Source: Chloroflexota bacterium
GTDB taxonomy: Bacteria > Chloroflexota > Anaerolineae > B4-G1
DNA: 64,000 nt
Direction of reading: 5' to 3'
Assembly: GCA_024232355.1 (NCBI GenBank)
Contig: JAAEPW010000499.1
Location: 3,017-67,016 of the forward strand
Shown: piece by piece, positions 1-8,033 of the stretch
Numbering within the stretch: position 1 is the first letter of the stretch
Layout of the letters: each line of letters begins with the position of its first letter
Program-made: the position numbers and the translations under genes
Notes under the pieces: generated by a model
Told to the model about the DNA's origin: nothing
Databases searched by the model: none
The model's input: the letters and a program-made list of their open reading frames with translations, nothing else

Positions 1-114
1 GAGGGGGTCAAAGTAAACCACCAACTTTTTGAAAGAGTCGAGAACGCCAACGCTCAAATCACGTCTCTGCAAACGCAGTTACGTGCGCTGAATCCTGAGA
101 AAGAAACCGCATAA
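1..114 (+). CDS. C-terminal end of a truncated gene, unknown function
   Basis: The window opens inside an open frame that runs in frame 1 to a TAA at 112-114. The 37 visible residues are polar and heptad-like (FERVENANAQITSLQTQLRAL), which suggests a C-terminal coiled coil. The start lies outside the window, so family and function cannot be named. It converges with the minus-strand gene ending at 170. Confidence 0.55.
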   Translation, partial: EGVKVNHQLFERVENANAQITSLQTQLRALNPEKETA

Positions 115-169
115 GCCCTCTACAAATCCTCTGAGCGTCAGGGTACCGATAGAACTTGTCGCGATCGAG

Positions 170-1042
170 TCAGGCCTGCACCTGTTGCAGAATCTTGACC
201 GCGCTTTCGACAGAACGGCGGTCCCTGGCGCTCAGAGTTGAATCAGATATCCATTGCTCGTAGAGCGGGAGTAACGATGCAAACTCGGGCAAGAGTTTTT
301 TGGACATGCTGCGGATTGCGTCACACAACACCCACGTAGCGGCCGAGTCTTTGGGCGGGACGTGACGGGCGAGAAAATCACGCACGGGTATAGTCTCCCC
401 CCGGGCAGCAAGGCGAATGGCAAAGCTGACGGCCCGTCTGACGTCCACCTCCTCATCAAGCAACAACCGCTCGGCCAATTCCAGGCAACGAGAGGTATAG
501 GCAGGATGTTTCATCGGCAAACGAGCAACGACGGTAACACCTGCCCGCCGCACCCATTTATTCTCATCAATCAACCATGGCTCGAGCACCCCAAGCCACC
601 GTTCGGGATCCTTACGCACGATAGGTTCTAGCGCATTCATCGCCAAATGATCGGCATCCTCCCACGTAATGCAAGTCCGGCACAACTCGATCAACAAAGG
701 GATGATCTTTTCAGGCTCGACCAACTCTATTTTCCCCAGAGGTATGACGGCGACGACGCGCCCCTCACGACCATACTCATCCCATAACAGATGGGCCAGC
801 GGAATAAAATCATCCACTCGCTTGCGGGCGACTTTGCCCAACTCCTTGCCGATAGATTTAAGCACAGGGACCGGAATACCGACCGTCTCTTGCTGCTTTC
901 GCTGCTCCGCTTTGATCACCTCTATACTCTTGGGCTCGAATTCAAGCCACAAGTCACGCAGACCATCAGCGGCGATATGTGGCGCAACCGGATCATAAGC
1001 CGCAATAATCGACGCAACCTGGCTCACAATATCTGCCGTCAT
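170..1042 (-). CDS. AlkD-like DNA alkylation repair protein (HEAT-like)
   Basis: A 290-aa all-helical protein resembling the AlkC/AlkD family of HEAT-like DNA glycosylases, which excise alkylated bases. The middle contains ITWEDADHLA (W127, D131), which lines up with the W-D-x-x-D motif that carries the catalytic Asp of AlkD. NKWVRRAGV (161-169) and VRRAVSFAIRLAAR (201-214) match the following conserved helices. The family usually has a DNA-contacting Trp in the last motif (AIGW); here it is S206-F207, so substrate or activity may differ. The ATG at 1042 follows an AAGGAG ribosome site. It is the last gene of a five-gene minus-strand operon whose promoter has a LexA-type box, which fits a repair role. 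Family assignment is fairly secure; activity is inferred. Confidence 0.72.
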   Translation of the reverse strand: MTADIVSQVASIIAAYDPVAPHIAADGLRDLWLEFEPKSIEVIKAEQRKQQETVGIPVPVLKSIGKELGKVARKRVDDFIPLAHLLWDEYGREGRVVAVIPLGKIELVEPEKIIPLLIELCRTCITWEDADHLAMNALEPIVRKDPERWLGVLEPWLIDENKWVRRAGVTVVARLPMKHPAYTSRCLELAERLLLDEEVDVRRAVSFAIRLAARGETIPVRDFLARHVPPKDSAATWVLCDAIRSMSKKLLPEFASLLPLYEQWISDSTLSARDRRSVESAVKILQQVQA

Positions 1043-1062
1043 ACAAGTTCTCCTTTACGGAT

Positions 1063-1551
1063 TCACGATACTTTTGCTTTCGCAATCTGCTGAACGATCT
1101 CTATTGGCATAGACGTCCGCTCGGATATCTCTTCCGCCGACATACCTTGAGTCAAGAATCTCTGTATGACAACAGGCATCGGTTCGCCCAGTTCGACAAT
1201 ATGACCGTCAGGATCGTAAAAGCGGAACACACGCTGGCCCCAGGGTTGTTCGCGCAAGGGATGAGCAAACTCTACACCGGCTTCTGACAACTGCGCGTGT
1301 ACAGTGTCCAAATCGTCAGTCTCGAAATAGATTTCACAGTTTTCGCGCCCCAGTTGACCCATTCCACCCGGTGCGCGTTCAAAGATCGTCTGACAAGCGT
1401 GATCAACCTGCCAAATCGCAAAACCTCCCACAAACCCCACATTGGGGCCAAAGTCCATCTCTACTTGTTGACTGAGCAACCCCTCGTAAAAACGGCGCGA
1501 GACCCCAACATCCTTCACAAAGAATACGGACGATTGAAATTTGATACTCAT
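1063..1551 (-). CDS. Glyoxalase/bleomycin-resistance (VOC) fold protein
   Basis: A 162-aa protein. Residues 5-125 show the vicinal-oxygen-chelate pattern: FFVKDVGVSRRFYEGLL at the start, an ENCEIYFETDDLDTVHAQL stretch in the middle, and FRFYDPDGHIVELGEP at the end, where the His and Glu are typical metal-site positions. About 35 C-terminal residues (AEEISERTSMPIEIVQQI) look like a small helix-turn-helix-like tail outside the fold. VOC proteins include glyoxalases, dioxygenases and antibiotic-sequestering proteins; the substrate cannot be read from sequence. GAGGAG precedes the ATG. It lies 20 bp downstream of the alpha/beta hydrolase gene in the same operon. Confidence 0.75.
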   Translation of the reverse strand: MSIKFQSSVFFVKDVGVSRRFYEGLLSQQVEMDFGPNVGFVGGFAIWQVDHACQTIFERAPGGMGQLGRENCEIYFETDDLDTVHAQLSEAGVEFAHPLREQPWGQRVFRFYDPDGHIVELGEPMPVVIQRFLTQGMSAEEISERTSMPIEIVQQIAKAKVS

Positions 1552-1570
1552 AGTTCACTACTCCTCATAG

Positions 1571-2392
1571 CTAAAGATTTTCTTCTATCCGGTCGAGCCA
1601 CTCGTTGACAAGCGCATTGAACAACGTCTCTTGCTCAATTTGCAGATTGTGTCCTGCACGGTCCAGCACGGCAAACATGCCGCGTGAATAGTTCTCGAAA
1701 ATCGGCCAAGCATCGCGATACCCCACCGACACATCCTGACGACCGAGCAAGATCAACGTTGGTTTCTCAAAAGGCGTCGAGACCGCATCGACGTCAAAGG
1801 AAAAGGGATATCCATGGGCCTGTAACCTGGATAAAAAATCCTCGTCGGCAACGTCGAGTCCAGACATTATTTCATCCCTCGTTCTTTCCCACGTTCGCTG
1901 ATTTTGAACAACCGTAAACGACTCGAATTCCTCCCTGTCACTCGGCTCTAGGCTGGAGAGGAATAACGAATCTTGTACCAACACAGTGTGTGGCGGCAAA
2001 GATCGTTTGGCGTGGTCGGCAACAATCATGGGGCAGATCAAAAGCAGCCCATCCACGAACGCCGGCTGGCGATAGATGATCCCTCGCGCCAGGTAACCGC
2101 CATACGACTCGCCCGCCAGCACAAAAGGTTGATCAGGAATCACATGCGAAATAAAATCCGAGACGACATCCAGCATCTGATCCGAGTTGCTAATCCACTC
2201 TGCACCCGGCGTCTCTCCCATGCCGGGCAAATCGAGGTAGATGCGCTGCCATCCGCCGCGATGCTCAAATATGGGTTCGATGCATCCGCTCATCAAACGG
2301 TGGTCGGGTGCAAAACCATGCAGCGAGACCAAAGGACGTCCCTCGCCATAGACCTCGTAATAAATGTTGATATTTTCAAGCTGGCATTCCAT
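1571..2392 (-). CDS. Alpha/beta hydrolase
   Basis: A 273-aa single-domain alpha/beta hydrolase. Visible landmarks are the oxyanion-hole LHGFAP near residue 24, the nucleophile elbow AGESYGGY around residue 93 (Ser nucleophile), an acid-loop candidate LGRQDVSVGY, and the catalytic His in DRAGHNLQIE near the C terminus. No signal peptide is seen, so it is probably cytoplasmic. The family hydrolyses esters, lactones, epoxides or C-C bonds; the substrate is unknown. The ATG follows a GGGAG site. It is the third gene of the operon starting at 3423. Confidence 0.8.
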   Translation of the reverse strand: MECQLENINIYYEVYGEGRPLVSLHGFAPDHRLMSGCIEPIFEHRGGWQRIYLDLPGMGETPGAEWISNSDQMLDVVSDFISHVIPDQPFVLAGESYGGYLARGIIYRQPAFVDGLLLICPMIVADHAKRSLPPHTVLVQDSLFLSSLEPSDREEFESFTVVQNQRTWERTRDEIMSGLDVADEDFLSRLQAHGYPFSFDVDAVSTPFEKPTLILLGRQDVSVGYRDAWPIFENYSRGMFAVLDRAGHNLQIEQETLFNALVNEWLDRIEENL

Positions 2393-2442
2393 TCACCAGT
2401 TCTCCCGCATACCCCAAATATCGTTTTAGTTCTCGCGCTCCC

Positions 2443-2766
2443 TTACTCAGCGTCGTAGGCTGCGACCGCTGCCGGCAGCACTTGGGTGACACGGTGGCCC
2501 GCGGCGGGCAACCCGACCAGGATCGCACTGATCACCTCTTCACGTGATGCCCCCGCCTTCTTGGCCGACTGGACGTGAAACGGCACACCGCTTTCGAGCT
2601 GTAAAGCGGCGAGCACAGCCAAATACGCCAGTTCCGCCGTTTTCTTATCCAACGCGCTCGCGCTCGCGAGGCCCTGAACGACCGACCCCCAGGCTTGCGC
2701 GTGTTGTGGTGCTTCGCTCATAAAGGTCTGAAACGCATTACTTATCAAAGATTTCTGGTCACTCAT
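2443..2766 (-). CDS. AhpD/carboxymuconolactone decarboxylase-like protein without the redox Cys pair
   Basis: A 107-aa protein with the helical CMD/AhpD core: AELAYLAVLAALQLESGVPFHVQSAKKAG followed by SREEVISAILVGLPAAG. In redox-active AhpD-like members the segment before the conserved His carries CxxC. Here that segment is LESGVPFH, so both cysteines are absent while the His is kept. Peroxidase-type chemistry is therefore unlikely and a non-redox or binding role is more plausible. An AAGGAG site precedes the ATG. Second gene of the SOS-box operon. Confidence 0.72.
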   Translation of the reverse strand: MSDQKSLISNAFQTFMSEAPQHAQAWGSVVQGLASASALDKKTAELAYLAVLAALQLESGVPFHVQSAKKAGASREEVISAILVGLPAAGHRVTQVLPAAVAAYDAE

Positions 2767-2787
2767 ATTCTTTCTCCTTGTACTCTT

Positions 2788-3423
2788 TTATTGTTTGTCT
2801 ATTCTTTTTTGGATCTTGCGTGCCGCTGTCCTGATTCCTGCTTTTTCGTCTTGAGCATATGTTTCAGCATGGCGCGCAATCAGAATTTGAATATCACCGT
2901 CAGCTTGGTCAAGCATACTCATAAAGCTCTCTAGCACTCTTTTCGTCTGCTTGGGAATATCGCGCAAAACTCGTTCAAGAATTGGAAAAACGGTTCGGGC
3001 ATTCGTTTCTGACGTGGCGCCCACGTACCCAAGATAAAGGACTGTCGAGCCCCACAGGCAAGCACCGCTATCCGCTCTGATAAACTCTTGTGCTTTGGGC
3101 AAAGCGTGCAACGCTGTCTGGGTGTCAAGAGCAGCGCAAATCCCCAATGCGTGAATGATCATCCATCGTGTCTGGGGTTCAGGCACATCAAGGGCAGGAA
3201 CAAGCCGAGGCAAAGAGCCGACCACTAGAGACGGGTCTGCTAGGGCCACCTGCTCAATGATCTTGGCCGCGCCAGCACGGACATTTTTACTGTCGTGGGC
3301 TAGTAACACAACGGCCTCTTCCAAAATCGACGCATCTCCTGCCAACACTTTTTTGGCCAGAGATTTACCCAAAGCTGAAGATATGGTCCCTTTATTGTTT
3401 TCAAGTTGTGGCAAGATTGACAT
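2788..3423 (-). CDS. HEAT-repeat protein, unknown function
   Basis: A 211-aa all-helical protein with repeated HEAT-like helices (for example ILEEAVVLLAHDSKNVRAGAAKIIEQVA and TRWMIIHALGICAALD). HEAT scaffolds mediate protein or nucleic-acid contacts; no catalytic motif is visible. It is the first gene of a minus-strand operon of five, directly after a consensus promoter at 3465-3493. Together with the terminal AlkD-like gene (also helical repeats) it could belong to a DNA-damage response, which is inferred from context only. The ATG follows AAGGGG. Confidence 0.62.
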   Translation of the reverse strand: MSILPQLENNKGTISSALGKSLAKKVLAGDASILEEAVVLLAHDSKNVRAGAAKIIEQVALADPSLVVGSLPRLVPALDVPEPQTRWMIIHALGICAALDTQTALHALPKAQEFIRADSGACLWGSTVLYLGYVGATSETNARTVFPILERVLRDIPKQTKRVLESFMSMLDQADGDIQILIARHAETYAQDEKAGIRTAARKIQKRIDKQ

Positions 3424-3464
3424 GCGATTTCCCCTTGTAAAGTACGAGGTACAAGTTAGTCGTC

Positions 3465-3493
3465 ATTATACGAACAAATGTTCCATATGTCAA
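3465..3493 (-). promoter_or_regulatory. Consensus promoter with a LexA/SOS-type box in its spacer
   Basis: Read on the minus strand: a perfect -35 TTGACA (3493-3488), a 17-bp spacer and a perfect -10 TATAAT (3470-3465), 42 bp upstream of the HEAT-repeat gene. The spacer contains GGAACATTTGTTCG (3484-3471), which differs from the Gram-positive LexA/DinR consensus CGAAC-N4-GTTCG only at the first base. A repressor here would block RNA polymerase directly. That LexA is the repressor is inferred from motif likeness. Confidence 0.7.
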
Positions 3494-3522
3494 GTGACTT
3501 GTCAGCATCTTTCACCAGGCTG

Positions 3523-3552
3523 TTAGCTCCTTTCCGGCAAACGTGTTATAAT
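3523..3552 (+). promoter_or_regulatory. Probable extended -10 promoter for the protease gene
   Basis: TGTTATAAT at 3544-3552 is a perfect extended -10 (TGn-TATAAT). A poor -35 (TTAGCT, 3523-3528) lies 18 bp upstream. It sits 38 bp before the TTG start at 3591 and diverges from the promoter at 3465-3493. Confidence 0.55.
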
Positions 3553-3590
3553 TGCACACTGCCTGACAGCAATCAAAAGAGGTAAAAACG

Positions 3591-4235
3591 TTGAACCTAG
3601 CACGCTTGACCGATCCGAACTTTCTCGTTGCACTGACGATTCTATATCTGACAAGTTTCCCGATTCACGAATGGGCCCACGCTTGGGCCGCCTATCAACT
3701 GGGAGACGATACCGCTGCCCTACAAGGCCGTCTGACCATCAACCCGTTGGCCCACTTGGACCCACTGGGGGCAATATCTATGGTGTTTTTTGGCTATGGA
3801 TGGGGCAAGCCAGTGCCTGTGAATCCCTATCGTTTGCGCGGGAATGCGCGTACCAGTCAAGCGTTGGTAGCCGCCGCTGGCCCATTTTCCAACCTGGTTC
3901 TGGCTATGCTGGGCGCGATTCCATTTCGACTGCATTGGTTGAATCTTTATTCAGTCAGCACTTCTGCTATCGACTTGTCGAATATTCTGAAACAATTCAT
4001 CGTGATCAACTTGAGCCTAATGATCTTTAACCTGATCCCCTTTCCACCACTCGATGGCTCGCGCGTTTTGCGTTGGCTGTTGCCATCTCAGTGGGCCCAT
4101 CAAATAGACAGGATAGAGCAATTTGGCGGAACGGGATTAATGATGCTACTCTACTTTATGTCCAGAGCTGGAATACTTACCTTGATTATGGGGCCGGCTA
4201 TGGATTTTATGATTCGCGCTTTGTTTGTGTATTAG
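3591..4235 (+). CDS. Site-2-type membrane metalloprotease (M50 family)
   Basis: A 214-aa polytopic protein. The zinc motif HEWAH is at residues 26-30 in the first transmembrane helix, and the second conserved motif, here IPFPPLDGSRVL with D155 as third ligand, is in the family's usual later helix. GRLTINPLAHLDPLG (46-60) and GKPVPVNP (72-79) are typical of short S2P-like members without PDZ domains. Such proteases cut transmembrane substrates, often regulators; the substrate is not evident. The TTG start is chosen because an AAAGAGG site lies just upstream and the frame begins in the right place for the first helix. The HD gene follows 8 bp later. Confidence 0.85.
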   Translation: MNLARLTDPNFLVALTILYLTSFPIHEWAHAWAAYQLGDDTAALQGRLTINPLAHLDPLGAISMVFFGYGWGKPVPVNPYRLRGNARTSQALVAAAGPFSNLVLAMLGAIPFRLHWLNLYSVSTSAIDLSNILKQFIVINLSLMIFNLIPFPPLDGSRVLRWLLPSQWAHQIDRIEQFGGTGLMMLLYFMSRAGILTLIMGPAMDFMIRALFVY

Positions 4236-4243
4236 AAAACAGC

Positions 4244-4822
4244 ATGGTAAAAACGATTCACTATCGCGTGGGACAATTCATCCAAGCATTGACCGCCCGC
4301 GTTCCAGAAAAAGACGTAGAACAAGCTGTGCGTGTACTAACACCAACGGCACAAGCGCTCTTTCGCCGCCAAGCGATTCAGGATCAACACCACGCGCTGG
4401 CAGTTTACCACACGCTGCGCCAAGCGGGGCATACAAATCCACAGCTTTTGGCAGCAGCATTGTTACACGATGTGGGTAAATCTGCCGCCCGGTTGCCTGC
4501 TTGGCAACGAGCGATCATCGTGCTGGTGGAACGTTTTGCACCGCGCTTGCTGGCCCGCTTGAGCCAAAAAGAACCAGAGGAACGCGGACAAGACCTGACA
4601 AATAACTGGCGCCACCCGTTCATCGTCCACGCTCAACATCCAGAGATAGGAGCGCAATGGGCGTTGGAGGCAGGCTGCGCGCCTCTCACCGTCGCGCTTA
4701 TCCGGCGACACCAAGATAAACTAGCGAGTCACCTACCACTCACCAACAATGATGTGGAAAGAGAAAATAATACAGAGGATCAACTATTAGCCGCCCTCCA
4801 AGCGGCCGACAACTTGCACTAG
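4244..4822 (+). CDS. HD-domain protein
   Basis: A 192-aa protein beginning at the ATG at 4244, just after the protease stop. Residues 48-76 carry the HD metal-site pattern: DQHHALAVYHTL, then ALLHDVGKSAAR with H75-D76. The conserved C-terminal Asp is probably in LQAADNLH at the end. HD domains are phosphohydrolases acting on nucleotides or other phosphoesters. A fairly hydrophobic segment (AIIVLVERFAPRLLARL) follows the HD motif. The substrate is unknown. Tight spacing suggests co-transcription with the S2P-like gene. Confidence 0.72.
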   Translation: MVKTIHYRVGQFIQALTARVPEKDVEQAVRVLTPTAQALFRRQAIQDQHHALAVYHTLRQAGHTNPQLLAAALLHDVGKSAARLPAWQRAIIVLVERFAPRLLARLSQKEPEERGQDLTNNWRHPFIVHAQHPEIGAQWALEAGCAPLTVALIRRHQDKLASHLPLTNNDVERENNTEDQLLAALQAADNLH

Positions 4823-4882
4823 CACTGCTGCACCTGGTTGAACCGTTGGCCATCGTACAAGAGTGCGAAAGGAGATTTTTCA

Positions 4883-5905
4883 ATGAATTTCAAACGAGTC
4901 GCCATCATTGGCACCAATCATATCAGTCTCTCGATCGCCTTGGCACTCAAGGCACAAAAAGAGCCGCCCGAGATCGTTGGCTACAATGTCAAAAAAGTGA
5001 TAGCCGATCTGGCACGTGCCAAGGGAGCCCTCGATCGAGTGGAGCGCAGACCAAGCGATGCCTGCCAAGACGCCGATTTGGTCATAATCGCCGTGCCCCT
5101 CACCGACATCCGCGAGACATTCGCCGACATCGCATCGCACCTCACACCCGGCTGTCTCGTCACTGACATTGCGCGCCTCAAAGCCCCGGTGATGGATTGG
5201 GCTGAAGAATTACTGCCAGATAATGTGACTTTTGTCGGAGGGCACTTGATTCTCAACCCGGCCACTGCTGGTTTGGACCCCTTGGAGGAACCAGACGAGG
5301 CCAACAAAGATCTGTTGGAACACGCCCTCTATTGCTTTACCACACCACCTGAAATTTCCAACGTGGTCATCAATACCCTGACTGATCTGGCAAAGGCATT
5401 TGACGCACATCCCTTTTTCATCGACGTCACCGAGCACGATGGGCTACAAGCCGGTGTCGAAGGGTTGCCCGATCTATTGGCTATCGCCCTGTTGCGATCC
5501 ACCATAGACACCCCAGGCTGGGAGGAAATGCGCAAGCTCGCCGGTCATCGCTTTGCGACTGCCACAACACTCGAGACCGAAACCACCGACATTGACGAGC
5601 GCCACACTGCTGCCTTTCTCAATCGAGAACACATCATACGCCGCCTGAACGTTCTCCTAACCGAACTGGTGCGCTTGCGCGACATGATGTCCAAAGACGA
5701 CGCAGAGTTGGTAGAAAAAGCCTTTGTAGAAGCCGTCACAGGACGGGAAGCTTGGCTTGGAGACCGGGCACGAGGTATGTGGGTCAAAAAGCAATCAGTT
5801 AATTCAGATCAGATACCCAGCGTTGGCAAGCAAATCAAAACTATGCTTTTTGGTGAAAGACCCAGCCTGCGCCGAGATGATGAACAAGATCCCCGTAAAA
5901 AGTAG
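4883..5905 (+). CDS. Prephenate dehydrogenase (TyrA)-like oxidoreductase
   Basis: A 340-aa protein starting at an ATG after a clear AAGGAG (4868-4873). The order of features follows TyrA: an N-terminal Rossmann strand, ADLVIIAVPLTDIRETFADI, VTDIARLKAPVMDWAEELLP, FVGGHLILNP, then a helical C-terminal dimerisation half. TyrA oxidises prephenate to 4-hydroxyphenylpyruvate in tyrosine synthesis. The dinucleotide loop is unusual: IIGTNHISLSIALALK (residues 8-23) replaces the expected GxGxxG. The family is recognisable, but cofactor use and true prephenate activity are uncertain. No other aromatic biosynthesis gene is nearby. Confidence 0.65.
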   Translation: MNFKRVAIIGTNHISLSIALALKAQKEPPEIVGYNVKKVIADLARAKGALDRVERRPSDACQDADLVIIAVPLTDIRETFADIASHLTPGCLVTDIARLKAPVMDWAEELLPDNVTFVGGHLILNPATAGLDPLEEPDEANKDLLEHALYCFTTPPEISNVVINTLTDLAKAFDAHPFFIDVTEHDGLQAGVEGLPDLLAIALLRSTIDTPGWEEMRKLAGHRFATATTLETETTDIDERHTAAFLNREHIIRRLNVLLTELVRLRDMMSKDDAELVEKAFVEAVTGREAWLGDRARGMWVKKQSVNSDQIPSVGKQIKTMLFGERPSLRRDDEQDPRKK

Positions 5906-5985
5906 CGATATTTCTCTACGGGTTTATGCATAATGAGTAACACCCGAATACCAAGCTGTGCAAGGATTGAGCTGGGCAGAGCACA

Positions 5986-7203
5986 TTGACTGAAAAATAT
6001 CGTGTTTTGATGATCGCCCCAACCTCCTTCTTTCTAGACTATGGCTGCCACGTGCGCATTCTGGAGGAGACGAGGGTACTTGAAAGCTTGGGACACCAGG
6101 TGACAATTATCACCTACTATCTGGGGCGTGATCTGCCCCACCTAGACATTGTGCGTACACGCCCTACACCTTGGCGTGCCGACTATGAAGTTGGTTCCTC
6201 GTTACACAAGATCGCCTTTGACCTTTTCCTGGGCTGGACCGGTCTAAAGACCGTGTTGAGCCGTCGGTTTGACATCATTCACGGCCACTTGCATGAGGGA
6301 GCCCTCATCGGTTACTTTTTGAGCCGGATCCAGCGCGTGCCACTGGTGGCCGATTTTCAGGGCAGTATGACCAGCGAGATGGTAGACCATCACTTTCTAG
6401 ACCCCCAAGGAACGTGGTACCGTTGGGTGCGGCTGCTGGAACTGCGCATCAACCATCTGCCCAATGCCATTGTGACCAGCACTCAGCAAGCCGCCTACAT
6501 GTTGGAGCGCGATTTCGATACCAGTTCCCGCCGTGTCTACCCGCTGCCGGATTGCGTCAACTTGGATTTCTTCCACCCTGACGTGCTCACGGCTGAGGAA
6601 ATCACAGCCAGGCGAACAGCCCTGGGTATTCCGCCTGGCCGCCCCGTTGTCGTCTACCTGGGGCTTTTGGCCGACTATCAGGGCACGTCACTTCTTGTGC
6701 AAGCGGCGCGCGTTCTCAAACAATGCAACACAAATATCCATTTCCTGATCATGGGTTTCCCGGACGTCGACCGTTATCGCCGAATGGCATCCGAGTTGGG
6801 AGTCGCCGACCGAATCACTTTTACCGGCAAAGTACCTTATGAAAAAGCCCCAACCCATCTGGCGCTAGGAGATATCGCCATAGCTCCCAAACTCTCAACC
6901 ACTGAAGGTGCTGGCAAAATCCTAAACTATATGGCGATGGCCCTACCCACTGTCACCTTTGACAACCCCGCTAGCCGCGAGTACTTGGGGACGTTGGGCG
7001 TCTATGCCAAGCAAACGGGTAACGCCGTTGCCCTGGCCGACGAGGTTCTTGGTCTTTTAAACGCACCACAGTGGCGCGCCGAGTTGGGACAAAAACTACG
7101 TGCACGGGCCACCCGCCATTTTTCCCTGACACGATTAGGCCGTCAGCTGTTGAACATCTACCGTACTATCTTGAAACCACAAACTCGACGGAGGTCGTTA
7201 TGA
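5986..7203 (+). CDS. GT4-family glycosyltransferase
   Basis: A 405-aa GT-B fold protein. The N-terminal half (APTSFFLDYGCHVRILEETRVLESLGHQVTII) is the acceptor-side Rossmann domain. The C-terminal half holds PVVVYLGLLADYQGTSLLVQAA and, at the donor-sugar site, TEGAGKILNYMAMALPTV, equivalent to the EX7E region of GT4 enzymes. It presumably transfers an activated sugar to a cell-surface glycan. The TTG start lacks a good ribosome site; an ATG at 6010 is a shorter alternative. Its stop overlaps the start of the downstream ABC-2 permease (ATGA), so the two are probably translationally coupled. Confidence 0.8.
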   Translation: MTEKYRVLMIAPTSFFLDYGCHVRILEETRVLESLGHQVTIITYYLGRDLPHLDIVRTRPTPWRADYEVGSSLHKIAFDLFLGWTGLKTVLSRRFDIIHGHLHEGALIGYFLSRIQRVPLVADFQGSMTSEMVDHHFLDPQGTWYRWVRLLELRINHLPNAIVTSTQQAAYMLERDFDTSSRRVYPLPDCVNLDFFHPDVLTAEEITARRTALGIPPGRPVVVYLGLLADYQGTSLLVQAARVLKQCNTNIHFLIMGFPDVDRYRRMASELGVADRITFTGKVPYEKAPTHLALGDIAIAPKLSTTEGAGKILNYMAMALPTVTFDNPASREYLGTLGVYAKQTGNAVALADEVLGLLNAPQWRAELGQKLRARATRHFSLTRLGRQLLNIYRTILKPQTRRRSL

Positions 7204-8015
7204 AAGTCTCGCATCGCTTACGCGAACTCTGGCAGTACCGCGAACTGACCCGCAACCTGGTCGTGCGTAACCTCAAAGTGCGCTACAAAAACTCTATTCT
7301 CGGCATTGCCTGGTCATGGCTGAGCCCACTGGGAATGATGATCGTGTATACGATCTTTTTTGGCATTGTTCAACCCAGTCACAACATTCATAACTATCCA
7401 GTTTTTCTCATGTGTGGGATGTTGCCCTGGGTTTTTTGTGCGGACTCGATTATACAAGCCACCGACAGTATTGTCAGTAACGCCCAGTTGATCAAAAAAG
7501 TCTATTTCCCGCGTGAGGTGCTCCTCATCTCCACCATACTATCTAATCTCGTCAACTTTATAATTGCATTGCCCATCTTTTTTGCTCTGGCATTGATTTC
7601 AAAGTCGCCGTTAACCTGGTGGGTGCTTTTTCTGCCGATCACAATATTGATTCAGATGACCTTTTTGTTAGGAGTGACATTCTTTCTTGCCACTCTCAAT
7701 GTTTTTTACCGCGACACCAAACACCTCCTGGGTGTAATCGTACAGGCGTGGTTCTTTCTGACACCCGTGTTTTATTCCATTCAGACCGTCCCAGAAGAGA
7801 CCAACGTCCTGGGAAGAGCATTCAATGCCCAATTATGGCTGCGCCGCCTGAACCCGATGGCATCCATCATCGCCTCGTACCGCGATTTACTATACTGGGG
7901 TGCACCCACAGGTTTTGATTTTTTACTACGGACGGCCATCACGGCACTGGTTGTACTCGTCATCGGCTATCTGATATTTCTGCGATATAGCCCCAGATTT
8001 GGTGAAAGTGTCTAG
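7200..8015 (+). CDS. ABC-2 type transporter permease (polysaccharide-export like)
   Basis: A 271-aa membrane protein beginning with the ATG of an ATGA overlap at 7200; a GGAGGT site lies at 7190-7195. N-terminal VVRNLKVRYKNSILGIAWSWLSPL is characteristic of Wzm/TagG-type permeases that export O-antigen, teichoic acid or related glycans. Six hydrophobic segments follow, and SPRFGESV is a typical C-terminal end. With the overlapping glycosyltransferase it suggests glycan assembly and export. The partner ATPase (Wzt/TagH-like) is not present in this window; the next gene is priA. Confidence 0.85.
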   Translation: MKVSHRLRELWQYRELTRNLVVRNLKVRYKNSILGIAWSWLSPLGMMIVYTIFFGIVQPSHNIHNYPVFLMCGMLPWVFCADSIIQATDSIVSNAQLIKKVYFPREVLLISTILSNLVNFIIALPIFFALALISKSPLTWWVLFLPITILIQMTFLLGVTFFLATLNVFYRDTKHLLGVIVQAWFFLTPVFYSIQTVPEETNVLGRAFNAQLWLRRLNPMASIIASYRDLLYWGAPTGFDFLLRTAITALVVLVIGYLIFLRYSPRFGESV

Positions 8016-8033
8016 TGGAATGGTTAGAGTTGA

